From positions 27,900,001 to 27,964,000 of the forward strand of contig CM114273.1 in assembly GCA_050084515.1 (NCBI GenBank): a DNA stretch of 64,000 bases, given 5' to 3'. Positions 23,446 to 35,388 of the stretch are shown piece by piece. The translations under genes were made by a program, and so were the position numbers. Source of the stretch: Blasia pusilla. Its lineage: Eukaryota > Marchantiophyta > Marchantiopsida > Blasiales. The notes beneath the pieces were generated by a model. That model was not told the origin of the DNA, did no database searches, and was given only the letters and a program-made list of their open reading frames with translations. Numbering within the stretch: the first letter of the stretch is position 1; the number at the start of each line of letters is the position of its first letter.

Positions 23446-25399
23446 AAGCTCGATGAGGATGACAAAGGAAGCTATTTTTTTGCTCGATTGCATGACCCAC
23501 ACGCAGGGCATATGTGGTTTGATTGTGTTTGATACAATGATGTGGTTGAGGAAAAATATTAGATGTTTATGGTTCCACCTAATTGACCAACGGCTCTTAA
23601 ATCATTTGATAGATATCGTGAAAATACATCCTGAACCATTTGAAGCATGAGAGATACCTAAAGACACAATATGTGTCATTAGAATTAAACCAACATTTTA
23701 TAGAGGACCCAATAATGAAGTTGCCAAAACAAGTAAACAATGTTTCATTTCTTCCTGTGTATGAAACAAGTAAAAGTTTGCAAATCAAAGTTTCCTCCTT
23801 TACAACACTCTCCGCATCCTGCCCGTGCTATGCACATGTGAAAATAATCACGGGATGGGAAACACGTCCGTTAAATGTAACTCCTCTTGTTAGCTCTTTT
23901 GTTAAACCATACACGTGTCAAGACAGGAGGATTTCAAAAAGCTTACGTATATTATTTAAGTTCCCATTTGGAAGTCATCCGTATTCTAAGATCGGCTCGA
24001 GCTGATTCGCTCCAACCACCAAGTCTTCCTTTTTCCTAACGCAAAACTTGGACTCGCCCGTCTTGGACCCCACGTTCCTAGCCCTCGTGATTCTTGAAGC
24101 CATCCATTCTTCTCGCTCGATCTCGGGTTCGTGGATTTCATAGCAATGCCACCCCAAAGGAATGTGGAGAGTGACGTGTCTCACTTTTGCTTTTCTGTCG
24201 CGTTCCGCCATATGAAATCCGCCAGATCATCCACACCGCCGCCACGAGTACCCTTTCCGTCTCCTGTAACGAGGGAAGACTTCCACACACTTCCTCCACC
24301 AACACTTTGGCCCTTTCGGCCCCGTCCATCTAACATCCGTCCGATCACATCGTAGCCCTACATTTATTTATTTATTTATTTCCTACGCGATCTGGTCAAT
24401 CTTCGCCCCCCACTCGCCGTTCTCCGTCCCACCGAGAGCCTCCCCTTCTCGGAAAGAGCAAACAAATCACGATCTGCTCCTTTACGTATGCCTCCGCTGT
24501 GACGTCACTCCCAGATCTCTTCGTAACAAGAGCTGTTATCAAAATGCCCACTTTCGGGACCCTTCCCTTCCAAGAGCCCCGTTTTCACCCCGCAGTAATA
24601 ATGAGGTACTCGCGCGAATCCGAGCCTAGTTTTCTAGGGAACGGAAACTGATTCTTTCTTATAAGAGCGATCTCTTATCTCGAGGAGGATCCCATACGCA
24701 CGAATCACTTCCCTTACGAAATGGTGGTAGATAGCCCACTGTACGTCTTGGCACTGGTGAACCGTGCCTGCGTGATTGTTGACAAGGAAAGCGTTCTCCT
24801 CCCCCGAACGAGGAGGTTCGGGAGAGCAGCGCGAGGTTCGGACGAATATGCGTATGTCGATACCACAAAGGGCTCGTCGCGGATCGCTGTCTGAATACGT
24901 GGAGGTCCTTAACCGCTAGTTAACTTAATCTAATCAGGCTGAATGAAGAACCAGTACGATCGCGCGTAAAGTAGAGTGAGCGACGATTGGTTGTACCCTA
25001 ACCTTAACGTGGTGGGTGGTATCGGACCTTTTCAGCTGCCCGTACCGGTCTTTCTGAGTCGGGTAGCAGCAGCTCTTTGCTTGGAGTATGTGACGTGCCC
25101 ACGGGGTTCCGGCAAACCGGTATTTTTTTTTTTTACAAAGGCAATAGATGAGGGCTGTACCCTAAATTAGTGAGTGTGACGGACTTTCCGAGCCTTTGGA
25201 TGTCGGTGAATGGCCGAGTCAAATGCTTCAAACTTCATCTACCCAAAGAACCAGTTTCTTTTAAGAGGTGGATTATTTCTTCATCAAACAGGGGAGAATA
25301 TGAGGAAGACTATTTGTCATGTCTAACAAAAGTCCGTGTATTTCTTTAACCCGGGAGGTCTTCTTACTTTTTTTAAATGTCCGGAGAGATGCTGGACCA
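23446..25399. other. No gene recognised
   Basis: Mostly unique-looking. A (TTTA)n stretch lies at 24361-24380. Segment 24400-25100 is GC-richer than its surroundings and could be a host-gene remnant, but no conserved protein or structural RNA was recognised on either strand. Confidence 0.35.
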
Positions 25400-26587
25400 T
25401 CTATATTATTAAAAGATGACGGGTTTGGGGAACCCCTCCTCTGCTATGGACACTTAGGCTTTTTTAAGCCTTCCCGTGTTGGGCAAGGCTGAAACTTAAC
25501 GAAATTGACGGAAGGGCACCACGAGGAGTGGAGCCTGTGGCTGAATTTGACTCAACACAGGGAAACTTATCAAGTCCAGACATAGTAAGGATTGACAGAT
25601 TGAGAGCTTTGTCGTGCGCATACACGTCGCTACACAACATACATCGTTGTCACCGAACACACACATAAATACGCACGATCCCATGCTAACTCGTGGCATC
25701 CAGACAACGAGACAAGGAGTAACAAAATATCTCCAATAAATCAAATAGATTTCATATCACATCTCTCATACCAAACTCTCCACGGTGTGCACTCTCTCTC
25801 ATGTCAAATCAAACCCACTCTCCTAATGAGAGGCTTGGGTTACACATACAAGGCAAGGATGACCATAGCTCCGCCGCCTCATGCTAAGAGGTTCAACAAA
25901 GAGAGAATCAACTCTCACGCTCTCTATCTTGGAGGTATACCCCTTTCCCTCTCCCAAAGTCTCTCCTCGGTAACTTATGCTCGCATGTCACCTCCTGGGC
26001 TCTTGACCTGTTGTAGCGGATCAAGGGCCACTTCCCAAAGTGGAAAGTCAACTATACATCAAATGAGAACTTACCTGAAATAGTAAGTTTCTCTATATGG
26101 CTCCAATGAGCCAAAACAAAGGGAAAACCTGCTCTCTCACGTTACCCGTGGCCTGAGCAGGTCATCCTCGACCTCCTGAGGTTGCCCTCCAATATCTCCG
26201 AAGGCGCTCTACTAGATCTCGCAGATCTATCCTAACAGATGTGATAGCTCTTTCTTGATTCTATGGGTGGTGGTGCATGGCCATTCTTAGTTGGTGGAGT
26301 GATTTGTCTGGTTAATTCTGTTAACGAACGAGACCTCAACCTGCTAACTAGATACACGAAAAATCTTCTTTGTGGCCAACTTCTTACATGCATTATTGGC
26401 GTCTAGCCAATGGAAGTTTGAGGAAATAATAGGTATGTGATGCCCTTAGTTTTTCTCGAGCGCTTGCGCGCTATAATGATGAATTCAACCTGTTTATAAC
26501 CTAGGCCGAGAGGTATGGGTAATCTTTTGAAATTTCATCGTGATAGGGATAGATCATTGCAATAATTGATCTTCAACGAGAAATTCA

Positions 26588-26625
<38 letters not shown>

Positions 26626-26807
26626 TTGCCCTTTGTACACATCGCATGTCGCTCCTACCGATTTAATGGTCCAGTCAAGTTTTCAGTATGGATACTCTGG
26701 CTTTTTTAAGCCTTCCCATGTTGACATGTGTACAAGAATATTTCATTAAGGCTAACAAGAATAACTAAAGGTTTTTTCATCCGTGCATCGCGCGAGCAAT
26801 ATACTAG
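25400..26807 (+). mobile_element. Non-autonomous Helitron, 1408 bp
   Basis: Begins TCTATATTATTAAAAG, the usual plant Helitron 5' end, preceded by A (25399). Ends CCGTGCATCGCGCGAGCAAT then ATACTAG, followed by T (26808), so it sits between A and T as Helitrons do. The 3' end matches that of the helicase-bearing element at 33484-33511 (CCGTGCAACGCGCGGGCA). GGCTTTTTTAAGCCTTCCC occurs near both ends (about 25448 and 26699). It has no coding region and carries LTR-like repeat copy VII. Confidence 0.75.
25610..26246 (+). repeat. LTR-like repeat, copy VII (R2 + R1, 637 bp)
   Basis: Starts TGTCGTGCGCATACACG and ends AACAGATGTGATA (TGACA in other copies). It is the complete R1+R2 form, in the opposite direction to copy III. 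TG...CA ends and lack of coding fit a solo LTR. It lies inside the Helitron, either inserted into it or captured by it. Confidence 0.65.
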
Positions 26808-28729
26808 TTTGTAATATCGTGATTTTGGAAATAATTTCTTTTTATTTTTTCAAATCTCTAAACATATTAGTACAAAAATTTATTTAGTACCAGGTGGACG
26901 TGAGTATGAGGTAATATTGCGTTCAAATAATATGCATGTGTTCCAAAGCATTTTTTAATTCACATTTTCCAATTATTTGAATATCATTTCTAAACATACA
27001 GTTAGAATATGTTTGAATCTTTCAAAAAAAATCTATGATCTTAAGGTATGTTTTCATGCTTTGTTTTTCGTTGTCTGATTTAGAAGTTCCTATTTTTTAA
27101 AATTGTATTGAATTTTCTTAATTACTCTATTTATTAGCCAAACTTTCTTTCTCTAATTTGCCCGCCGTGAGATTTTTGGCCCATCGAAGAACTATGGAAG
27201 CTTCTTAGCCAAGTACAAGAGAAAATGACTCACCATAAAGGAGAATCGTACTCTTCCTCCCCTTGTCATCAAGAAGCTAGTCAATAAAACATCAATCTTG
27301 CCGATCCAAAATTGTGAAGAAACTCTTCCACCACATATATGTCTAAGGGATGAGGATGTTGCAATTTTTTTGAAACCAAAAGATATCCATGTGTAGAGAT
27401 TAAAAATATATATAAAACCTATGTTTGGAATTAGTATTAATTTCTCTAGTGAAGAAATGGTTGCAAATCACTCAATATTATTTCCGCAGTTTAGATCTTT
27501 TAAAATAAATCTTTCGTAATTTTTCCTTAAAAAGAGCAAGTTAACATTCCATTTTTTGTTTAAAATTCCACGCAAATAATTTGGTATGTCCCTAAAAAAA
27601 ATCACACAGCCTCTCCCCAAGGCTAAACATGCTCTTGCAATGCTTTAGAATTTAAGGACAACCTATTTTATGTTGAAGACGACTTTCCAAGATTTCACCA
27701 TTGGATCCTCTTGAAACATTTAAGTTAGCTTTGAAGTAATATCTGGAAAGATATGGTGAAGTAATATCTGGAAAGATATGGTGAAGTAATATCTGGAAAG
27801 ATATGGATGGTTTAGATTTCATAATTTAGTGGTGAAAATGAAAACTCAACTATTCTTCAATAATTAGAGTGCCCTTTTTAAAATCCATATGTTAACATCT
27901 TTTGTCTTTAAAAGCAATTGAGAAATCACATCCCATAGCCACATATGCATTGAAAAAGTTTTTGGAGCTTAAGATTTCATGATTTATGGGGATTTGAGTG
28001 TGATCAATATTGAGGTTTGACCTTATTTCCATACAAGTAGCTCTTCAAACTTTTTAAAGATAGCCTCCAACCCTATCGTGACTTTAACAAGTAAACAAGT
28101 CATTGGATATGACTCGCACGTGATTGAGATATATTTCTTATTGTTTGTGTCATTATTTATGATTGTATTGGTTTTATGAGTTGTAAACAAAATCTCTACT
28201 ATTGGAGTCTTTTCTTGAGTTATACTTTGCTTAAGTCATTCGTAGCGAAGAAATAGAAACCATGATTTTATGTCACTGATGGTAGGGAATTAGTGCACCA
28301 TCTTGAGTTAAAATAGATATCTCTAAACTAAGAAATAAGTTTGCAGGCTATAATTGTTTATAGAAGACTCAAAATTGATAAAACATGGAGGGAGAAGCGT
28401 TCATAATCGCATGTGGATGAGGGCTCCTTCACATGCGATTAGATCACGTAGATCACGTAGACACTCTTCCCTTAGATCACGTAGATACTATGTTTCTTGT
28501 TGAGGCTAAAGCAATTCTTCTATCTTTCCCCTCCTCCGTGTTGTTTGGTACAGACTCTAGGATTCTTTCATGGATCCTATTTTGATGAAATTTTTATAGT
28601 CACTATATCCAACAAATATGTGTGAACGTTCACGCTTCTAATCCTATAATCTAAGAATCTCCTTGGGGGCCAAGGGGCTTTCTCCCCCTCATCTTTGGCA
28701 TTGTGCATCACACAACTTGCTTTAACTAC
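26808..28729. other. AT-rich DNA without genes
   Basis: No open frame with recognisable content. A 25-bp unit (GAAGTAATATCTGGAAAGAT...) repeats three times at 27733-27806. GATCACGTAGA is repeated near 28443-28490. Confidence 0.45.
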
Positions 28730-29150
28730 AAGGATGCGGTTCTTTGTAGGCCTCTCCCAACCATCTTTGGCAGTTTTGACATATTGCGAGTGTCTCGAGA
28801 GCTTGGACTCTCTTCACTTGCATTTGGGACATCGCCCGATAGGGAATGAGAGGATGTCCATGTAGGATGCAATGCAAGCTAGTCGGTTATGTATGTTTCA
28901 CGAGAGGAGTTTCAATATGTAGAGATAGCATCACTACTCCATGTTGGATTCTCTCACTTAGGGAGACTTACATATGATCTAGGAGGCTCATGTGGTTGTG
29001 ACCAAAATGGTAGTTACTAACCCAATGTGTAGTTCCTCCCTCCGATCGTGGGTGGCCTTGGAGTTCATTGACTCTTTGAGTCCCATCCCTCATTATTGTG
29101 TTTTTTGATGGATTTCACCATCCTTTCTTTATTCGTGTTTAGTGTTCCTT
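28730..29150 (+). pseudogene. Non-LTR retrotransposon tail, copy 2 (decayed)
   Basis: GGATGCGGTTCTTTGTAGGC, ACATATTGCGAGTGTC and GGAATGAGAGGATG follow 10564-10690 base for base with many substitutions. The 3' part (GACTCTTTGAGTCCC, then TGGATTTCACCATC) matches the copy 1 untranslated tail at 11297-11350. The middle, including the DVVV.DP region, is partly deleted and stops abound. Confidence 0.6.
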
Positions 29151-31756
29151 AACTCCATCCTTTAGAGATGACATTTCAAAAACTACTTTACTAATTAATG
29201 AGTGGTCGTAGAGTCGATTGAAATTTCACCTTTCAATGAAGAGCTTAAGGGTATTAGTTTATTACATAATCTTTCTCAATAAGGACAGTATAATAGTTGA
29301 AGTCATTAGTAGCATAAGACAACTTGCTCCAACTTTGTGGTGTAAGGGAACATCATGTCAAATCACAAGTGTCAACCTTGCAATGTGCTTCTTCATATTC
29401 AAAATGGGATTATAATATGTGCATCAAGTTGAACCATTGGATATGTCAAGCTCATGTTGCTTTAGTCCGCACCTCATGACTACTATATTACAAAGTTCTC
29501 ACATTATTGTAAGCCCAACACCCTTAATTTCATCCGAACAGAATTCTCAAAAATATGTAAGGAACACCTATCCCCTATAATAACCTAGTTCCGTCTAACT
29601 AATATATATACTATTAAAAGAGAGTGGGGTTTCAAGCAGGGGCTTCTGCGTGACACACGTCTTTCAATAAAGGCCGACAACATGACACGTGTCCCTCAAC
29701 AAGAACCCCTGGAATGACACATGTCGATTACATATATATTTTTCTGGCCATATCTTTGATATTATTGTACGTTCTACGACATATACCATTTTTTTATGAG
29801 TAACAATCATTTATATCATTAAACTAAGTAGCTGGTAGCCACTTTTAGGTATTAAAGAGAGAAAGGAGTGGAGTTGTGGGTGATAGTTCATATTACATCG
29901 CCCCAAGTCTAATTTGAAATGAAGACATATGGGCACTTTGGGGGTCTCTGCAAGCAAGTATTTAAAGACTTGCATGCATAGATCTTCGGTGGCATTCATG
30001 CAGAGTTCACACAGTGTTTAGGTTGCGAAAAAGTGAGGCTTGGATTTTTGTGTTTTCATTAGAGTAGAATCTGTAAATAGATATGATTTGATGCATATGT
30101 TTCAAGCTTCGTGATATTCTAAGTTCTATTTCTACAATTCTATTCTCTATGTATTCTTGCTTACTATCTATACAACTCTAAGTAGGAGCAGGGTTACACA
30201 ACCAATATGCTCAGTGCTCATTGAGCTTTGCATGTTTGCAGGAGTATATTGAAGGAAAGCATTCAAGTGCCTTCCAAAATTGTAAGTTGTCTCCATAGGT
30301 GCTCTCCTTCTTGCCACTATCCTTCCGTGCTTCTAAACCTAGAACCGTGCAAGAGTGATACATTAGAAGGTAAGTTAATAAGAGTTTTCTAACAACTATC
30401 CTCACTGCGCGGAGTTGAGCAGACGAAAGGCGAGATGACTCTAAGACGTACAGCTATGAAGTCCACCCAAGCCAAGGGAAAATGTGCAATGAAGAAAGAA
30501 ACTTATCTCTCAAGCTCTAAGAAATAATATGAAGTTAAGCCTACAAATACTTCACCTTCAAAAAGACCATCATGGTCTTAGATTTCTTAGAACGGATTGG
30601 TCACGTTGGAGTCGAGTCCGAAAGTCACAAGCAAGGTCAACCCATAATGGGGGACTAGGTTGGGTTATCAAAGCAAGCCAAATTTTGGGGATTCCAAAAG
30701 GGATTCTCTTCCCTCCTCAAAACCTCATGGCCATCCCTTGATTCAGCAGGATAGCGGCTTGAAGGTCCCTGTCCAATCGGTTGAGTATCATGTGCGGCCT
30801 ACATCAAACATCCTCTGAATGAAGTTCTTAAGCCAAGGAAAAGACTCCATAGTGTACACTTAAAAGAGTACATTCTAGAGCCAGTTAGATATGAAGATTT
30901 GGGTTGACGAGCACATTCGACATGAATTTATTGCAAGTAGGAGTAGATAGAAGACGCATAGGCTAGCTAGAGAAAGAAGGCGATCAATGCAAGTGAGAGT
31001 TGCCTTCAAAATTACACTTTAAGCTTCTCTAGAAGGATATATATCTAAAGTTGTAAAGTTGTCCATCTTTTTGCGTGAAATATTCCTTGTCCAACCTCTA
31101 AAATGCGCCGAGAGCGCTCCCATCCTAACCTGAACACTGAAAAACCAACAGTGTGCCCCCACTACAGTCGTCTACTATCCCAGAGATCTACCCAACCTGC
31201 AAAGACATGTTCACTCAAACAATCTCAACATATCTGCCCTTCCCAACATAACAACACGAAACATGAGACTGCCATATATAAAAAATCTAGGTCAGATCAC
31301 GATCCAACATCAAGAGGGCTACGAGGGCAAGCTGCAAGGCTACTGCGCTAGTGCCAAAGTGGCAAGGAGGCCTTGATAGAGCAAAAGCCACGGAGAGAAA
31401 GCCCAAGATGCTCAAAAGAGAGCGCAAGAGCGATCGAGGAGCGAATGAGAGTGAAGTAGCATTTCGCAAGAGAGAGCGCAAATGGCAAAGGCGAGGTGTG
31501 CCTCGACCACCTTATTCGTCTCTCAAAGCGGTGACGATGAAGGATCCGTGAGAGAAAGCGCAAGATGCCCTAGAGAGAGCTCAGGAGCAATCGAGGAGCA
31601 AGTGAGAGCGTAGGAGCGCTCCACGAGCGAGAAGAGAGAGAGAGAGAGCGCTCCACGATTCACAAGAGAGAGCAAAAATGGCCGGGGCAAGGTCTACCCC
31701 GACCATCTCTTTCGCCATTCCAAGCGGCGACATGGAGGAAGAGTTGTTAAGGCCGC

Positions 31757-31985
31757 ATCGAGATAAGACCATCCGATCTCACTACCCTAAATCAAACGGC
31801 TCCAAGGTAGGATCTCCTCGGCGAGATTGGACCATGCGATCTTGATGCCCTGCATCCAACGGTGGATAGGGCGCGCGACTTTGGTCAAGATCGGACCATA
31901 TGATTTGGCTATCCTAGATCTAACGGTGGCGTCAACGACCTCCTTTGGGTGCATTCGGACCGTCCGATCTAGATAAAAATGATCG
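31757..31985. repeat. Diverged GATCGGAC-type motif series
   Basis: ATAAGACCATCCGATC, GATTGGACCATGCGATCTTG, GATCGGACCATATGATTTGG, CGGACCGTCCGATCTAG and GATCGGACGG recur at roughly 50-60 bp spacing. Phrases such as ATCCAACGGTGG and ATCTAACGGTGG lie between them. This is a degenerate tandem array of about 55 bp within the Helitron. Confidence 0.55.
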
Positions 31986-32289
31986 GACGGTGTAGACTAA
32001 CGGGCGTGCTGGAACTAGAAAAGCCTTCTTATAAAATCTTCTTCTTGCAAGTGTACAAGGTGTTGGAGGCTCAGCTTTAGCGGTCGCTTCATCACAGATA
32101 GATGATTTATTATTAGATGGAGAACACGTTGCGTATTCACATTTCAAGATTCTAATCATCGTACATGAAATTCTACTTGCAAGAAAGTATCTTCCCATTT
32201 CATGAATTTGTAACTCTTTTGACATGGTGAAGAAATTTATAGCACAAAATATTAATATCTTTGAGTATGTTTTTGTAGTTAACTTGTTA

Positions 32290-33511
32290 ATAGCGAAGGT
32301 GCATGCTTGATTCATAGGGCTTGATTTATCGTATGGGATGAGACACCTATGACTCATCGCCAAGATATAATGGGAGTGGTATCCAAAGACTCGAGGAATG
32401 TTTCGTTTGGTGGCAAATTAATAATGTTTTGGGGGATTCTCGCTAGGTCTTGCATGTTGTTTGCTCCGTTGTTTGTCATGGAGACCGTCCAAGAATTATT
32501 CAAGCTATATTATGGAGATCAACTTTATGGTCTTATGTGAGGATAAAGAGCCTTACAACAAATAGGAGAATTCAAAATTTGGAAGTAAACATGCGTGTAC
32601 AACAACAAGCTTTTGTAGATTGGTTATTGGAGGTTGGAGAGGGTCGTGTGCCTTTGGAATCTCACTTGGGAGAGGATTTTATAGAATTTCCAAATGATAT
32701 GGTGACCAAGAGTAAAACAATAAGTGATCTTATTGATATTATATATGGAAATGACGATGAAAAGTTTAATGACATCAACTTTTTAAGAGATACAACAATT
32801 ATAGCATCGAAAAATTGAAATGTTGATGACATCAATGTAGAGATCATGTCTCGATTCTATGGAGAGGTAATATTGGTTTTCGAATACTTTTCTTGTGATT
32901 CTCTTCACGAGTTCTTCAATTATATTACGCATCAAAACTATAATTATCTTCTAATTAACATATGTTTGTTCTATGTAGGAACGTACTCACCTTAGTATTG
33001 ATTCCATTCTGAATGAGGGAATGAGTTATATCTATCAGACATAATTCTTAAATACATGCTTACATTCAAGTTTACCACGACATTGTTTAAGCTTGAAAAC
33101 AGATTTACCTATCATGCTTCTACAAAATTTGAACGGTTCAAAAGGACAACCCAATGGAACTCGATTGATAATTTGTAGATTCATGCAACATGTCATTGAT
33201 GCCGAAATCATCAGAAGCAAGAAATTGGAGATTGAGTATTTATTCCACATATCCGATTAATTGCGCCACACTCAATTTTGCTTTTTGATTTATGTAGATT
33301 TCAATTTTCTATTTGTTACGTTCTTGCCATAACTATCAATAAATCTCAAGGTCAAACTTTGAAAAAGATAAGAAATTACCTACCTACATCAGTATTTTCT
33401 CATGGTCAATTATATGTAGCATTGTCAAGGGTAAGACAAAAATATGCAATTAATATCATAATAGGAATGTTGACATCTTTATATCCGTGCAACGCGCGGG
33501 CACGTTATTAG
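32290..33511 (+). pseudogene. Helitron Pif1-like helicase, decayed C-terminal half
   Basis: Pif1-family superfamily-1 helicase remnants in order: FIVWDETPMTHRQ (Walker B, about 32325), FGGKLIMF (about 32404), ILWRSTLWSYVRIKSLTTNR, FVDWLLEVGEG, EFPNDMV, LMLLQNLN-like and GTRLIICRFMQHVIDAEII (about 33110-33220), then AITINKSQGQTLKKI and SVFSHGQLYVALSRV (33332-33430). Frames shift several times and stops are frequent. The usual sequence after ALSRV is missing: the frame runs straight into the terminal hairpin, and its TAG stop (33509-33511) is the terminal TTAG of the element. Confidence 0.8.
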
Positions 33512-33590
33512 TGTAGAGAAAGGATGCAAGCATAAGAAAGAATATGCTTCACCACTAGCACTAACTTATATATATATATGTTGTGCTTGT

Positions 33591-34758
33591 GGCGACCTAA
33601 CAAGCACAATACGATAATATAGTGTTATACTAAGATAAAATAGCAACACATTAGAATTTGTTTATTTGAGTCATATTAGATGGGCAAGGAGAAGGAATTT
33701 GAGTGGAAGATAGGAAATTTAATTAATTAATAATTAAATTAATTTATATTAGAGCGAGAGATCTTAAGGGTGGGATTATTAGAATTTTTTTTTTTACCTT
33801 AGTTCATATTTGATGGGAAAAGAAAAGAAATTTTAACGGAGAAGGACTAGATGTTGTTTAATTTCTATGGAAGGGTAAAATTATTCAAGGGATTGAAATA
33901 TAATTTAAGTTTAATTGACGAGTGGAATGTTATGGCTCTTCTAAGATTTAAGAAAATAAAAATTAGATTTAAATGTTGAAATGAATCGACTATTTTCAAA
34001 AAGTAATATGTTGCTCGTGTCATGCACGTGTGACACAATTTCCTCAATAGAAGGGCCTTAAAAAACAGGTGTCAGTATTATTTTTAAAAATTATACTTCA
34101 ATTTTGAAATTATATTTGAATCAAATTATAATTAAATATTAAAGAGAAAGAAAATTTCACCTTCGAAAAATAATACCTTTCTCCCCTGATTAATTTTACT
34201 CCTCCGTAAAACTTTGAAGAATAACTATTCTTCTCCTTCCGGAGGAGTTAAATTATTTATAATTAAAAAAAAATTATTGACATATGTTTTTTAAGGCCCT
34301 TCTAATGAAGAAATTGTGTCACGCGTGCATCCTACGGGCGACATACTAGTTTTTGAAAATAGTCACATTATTCATTTCAAAATTTAAATAGAAAATTTAT
34401 TTTCTTAAATCTTAGAAGAGGAATAACATTCCACTCCTCAATTAAATTTAAATGATATTTCAATCCCCTGAATAATTTTACCTTTCCATAGAATTTAAAC
34501 AACATCTAGTCCTTCTCCATTAAAATTTATTTTCCTTTCCCATCAAATATGAATTAAGGTAATTTTGTTTACAATAATCCCATCTTTAAGACCACCCATT
34601 ATATTATATATTAATTAATACTTTTTTCATATCTTCCACTCAAATGTGTTCTCAGTACCCATATGCATCTAATATGACTTAAATAAACAAATTCTAATGT
34701 GTTGCATTTTTTTTCTTAATATACCACTATTTTGTTGTATTGTGTTTGTGGGGTCGCC
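33591..34758. repeat. Long imperfect inverted repeat, arms about 500 bp
   Basis: Left arm 33591-34095 pairs with right arm 34258-34758 around a loop of about 160 bp. Matching pieces: GGCGACC/GGTCGCC at the outer ends; AACACATTAGAATTTGTTTA against TAAATAAACAAATTCTAATG; GAGAAGGACTAGATGTTGTT against ACAACATCTAGTCCTTCTCC; and GAAGGGCCTTAAAAAACA against TTTTTTAAGGCCCTTCT near the loop. Divergence is perhaps 15-20%. The right arm contains GCGACATACTAGT, a Helitron-like 3' end. Confidence 0.8.
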
Positions 34759-34919
34759 CATTATAATATAGATTCTTCCCCTTTGACTCTTCCCATGAAA
34801 AAAATTCACTAATTAAAATTTTAGTTAGTTTTAATAAATAAAATTATTTTCCTTTTCCATTGAAATTAATTTTTCTCTCACAAAATATCACATGTGAATT
34901 AATAAAATTATTAAAACAA

Positions 34920-35388
34920 ATTCAAATGATTCATTTCAAAAATTCAAATAGAATTTCTGTTTTCTAAAATCTTAGAAGAGTACTAAAATTTCACTCTTCT
35001 AAGTAATTACAATCCTCCACTCAAATTTAAATGATATCCCAATCCCCTAAGTAATTTTACCCTTCCATAAAATTGTAAAAAATCTACTTCTTCTCCAATA
35101 AAATTTATTTTCCATTTTCATCAATTATAAATAAAGGCACACATTCTAAAATTTTGGTTATTTATCAAAATTATTTCACTTTATTAATATTTATAATCAC
35201 CAATTTTAATATTAAATAAATTATTATTTGATTAATATATTTTTCTATTCTCTCAAATCTCTATCCGTTTGCTCTATCCCTATTTTTTCTACCCATCTAA
35301 TATGATTCACACATCGAAATTCAAAAAATTATTTATTATCTCATTATCTTATCCTATTATGCATATGGGGTCACCAATTATTATGTAG
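34920..35388 (+). repeat. Direct further copy of the inverted-repeat arm
   Basis: AAATCTTAGAAGAG, CTCAAATTTAAATGATATCC, CCCTTCCATAAAATT and ATGGGGTCACC follow the right-arm order (34358-34758) in the same direction with more divergence. This shows that the arm is itself a dispersed AT-rich repeat. Confidence 0.6.

Larger units (their letters stand above)
29594..33511 (+). mobile_element. Helitron with helicase remnant, about 3.9 kb
   Basis: The 5' candidate is TCTAACTAATATATATACTA then TTAAAAGAGAG at 29594. The 3' end is ATCCGTGCAACGCGCGGGCA then CGTTATTAG at 33511, followed by T, with a short CGTGC/GCACG stem. TTAG replaces the usual CTAG. Helicase remnants lie on the same strand near the 3' end, as in autonomous Helitrons. 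I saw no Rep (HUH) domain; the 29.6-32.2 kb interior is unrecognised apart from the repeated motif at 31757-31985. The exact 5' base is uncertain because the preceding base is G and not A. Confidence 0.6.

Noticed and set aside
24400-24980. Structural RNA gene (snRNA, RNase P/MRP or telomerase RNA)
   Set aside because: GC-rich with small hairpins, but none of the conserved plant snRNA boxes or an upstream TCCCACATCG element was found.
33591-35388. CRISPR-like or satellite array
   Set aside because: The repeat is a two-arm inverted structure with a diverged direct copy, not short regular units with spacers.
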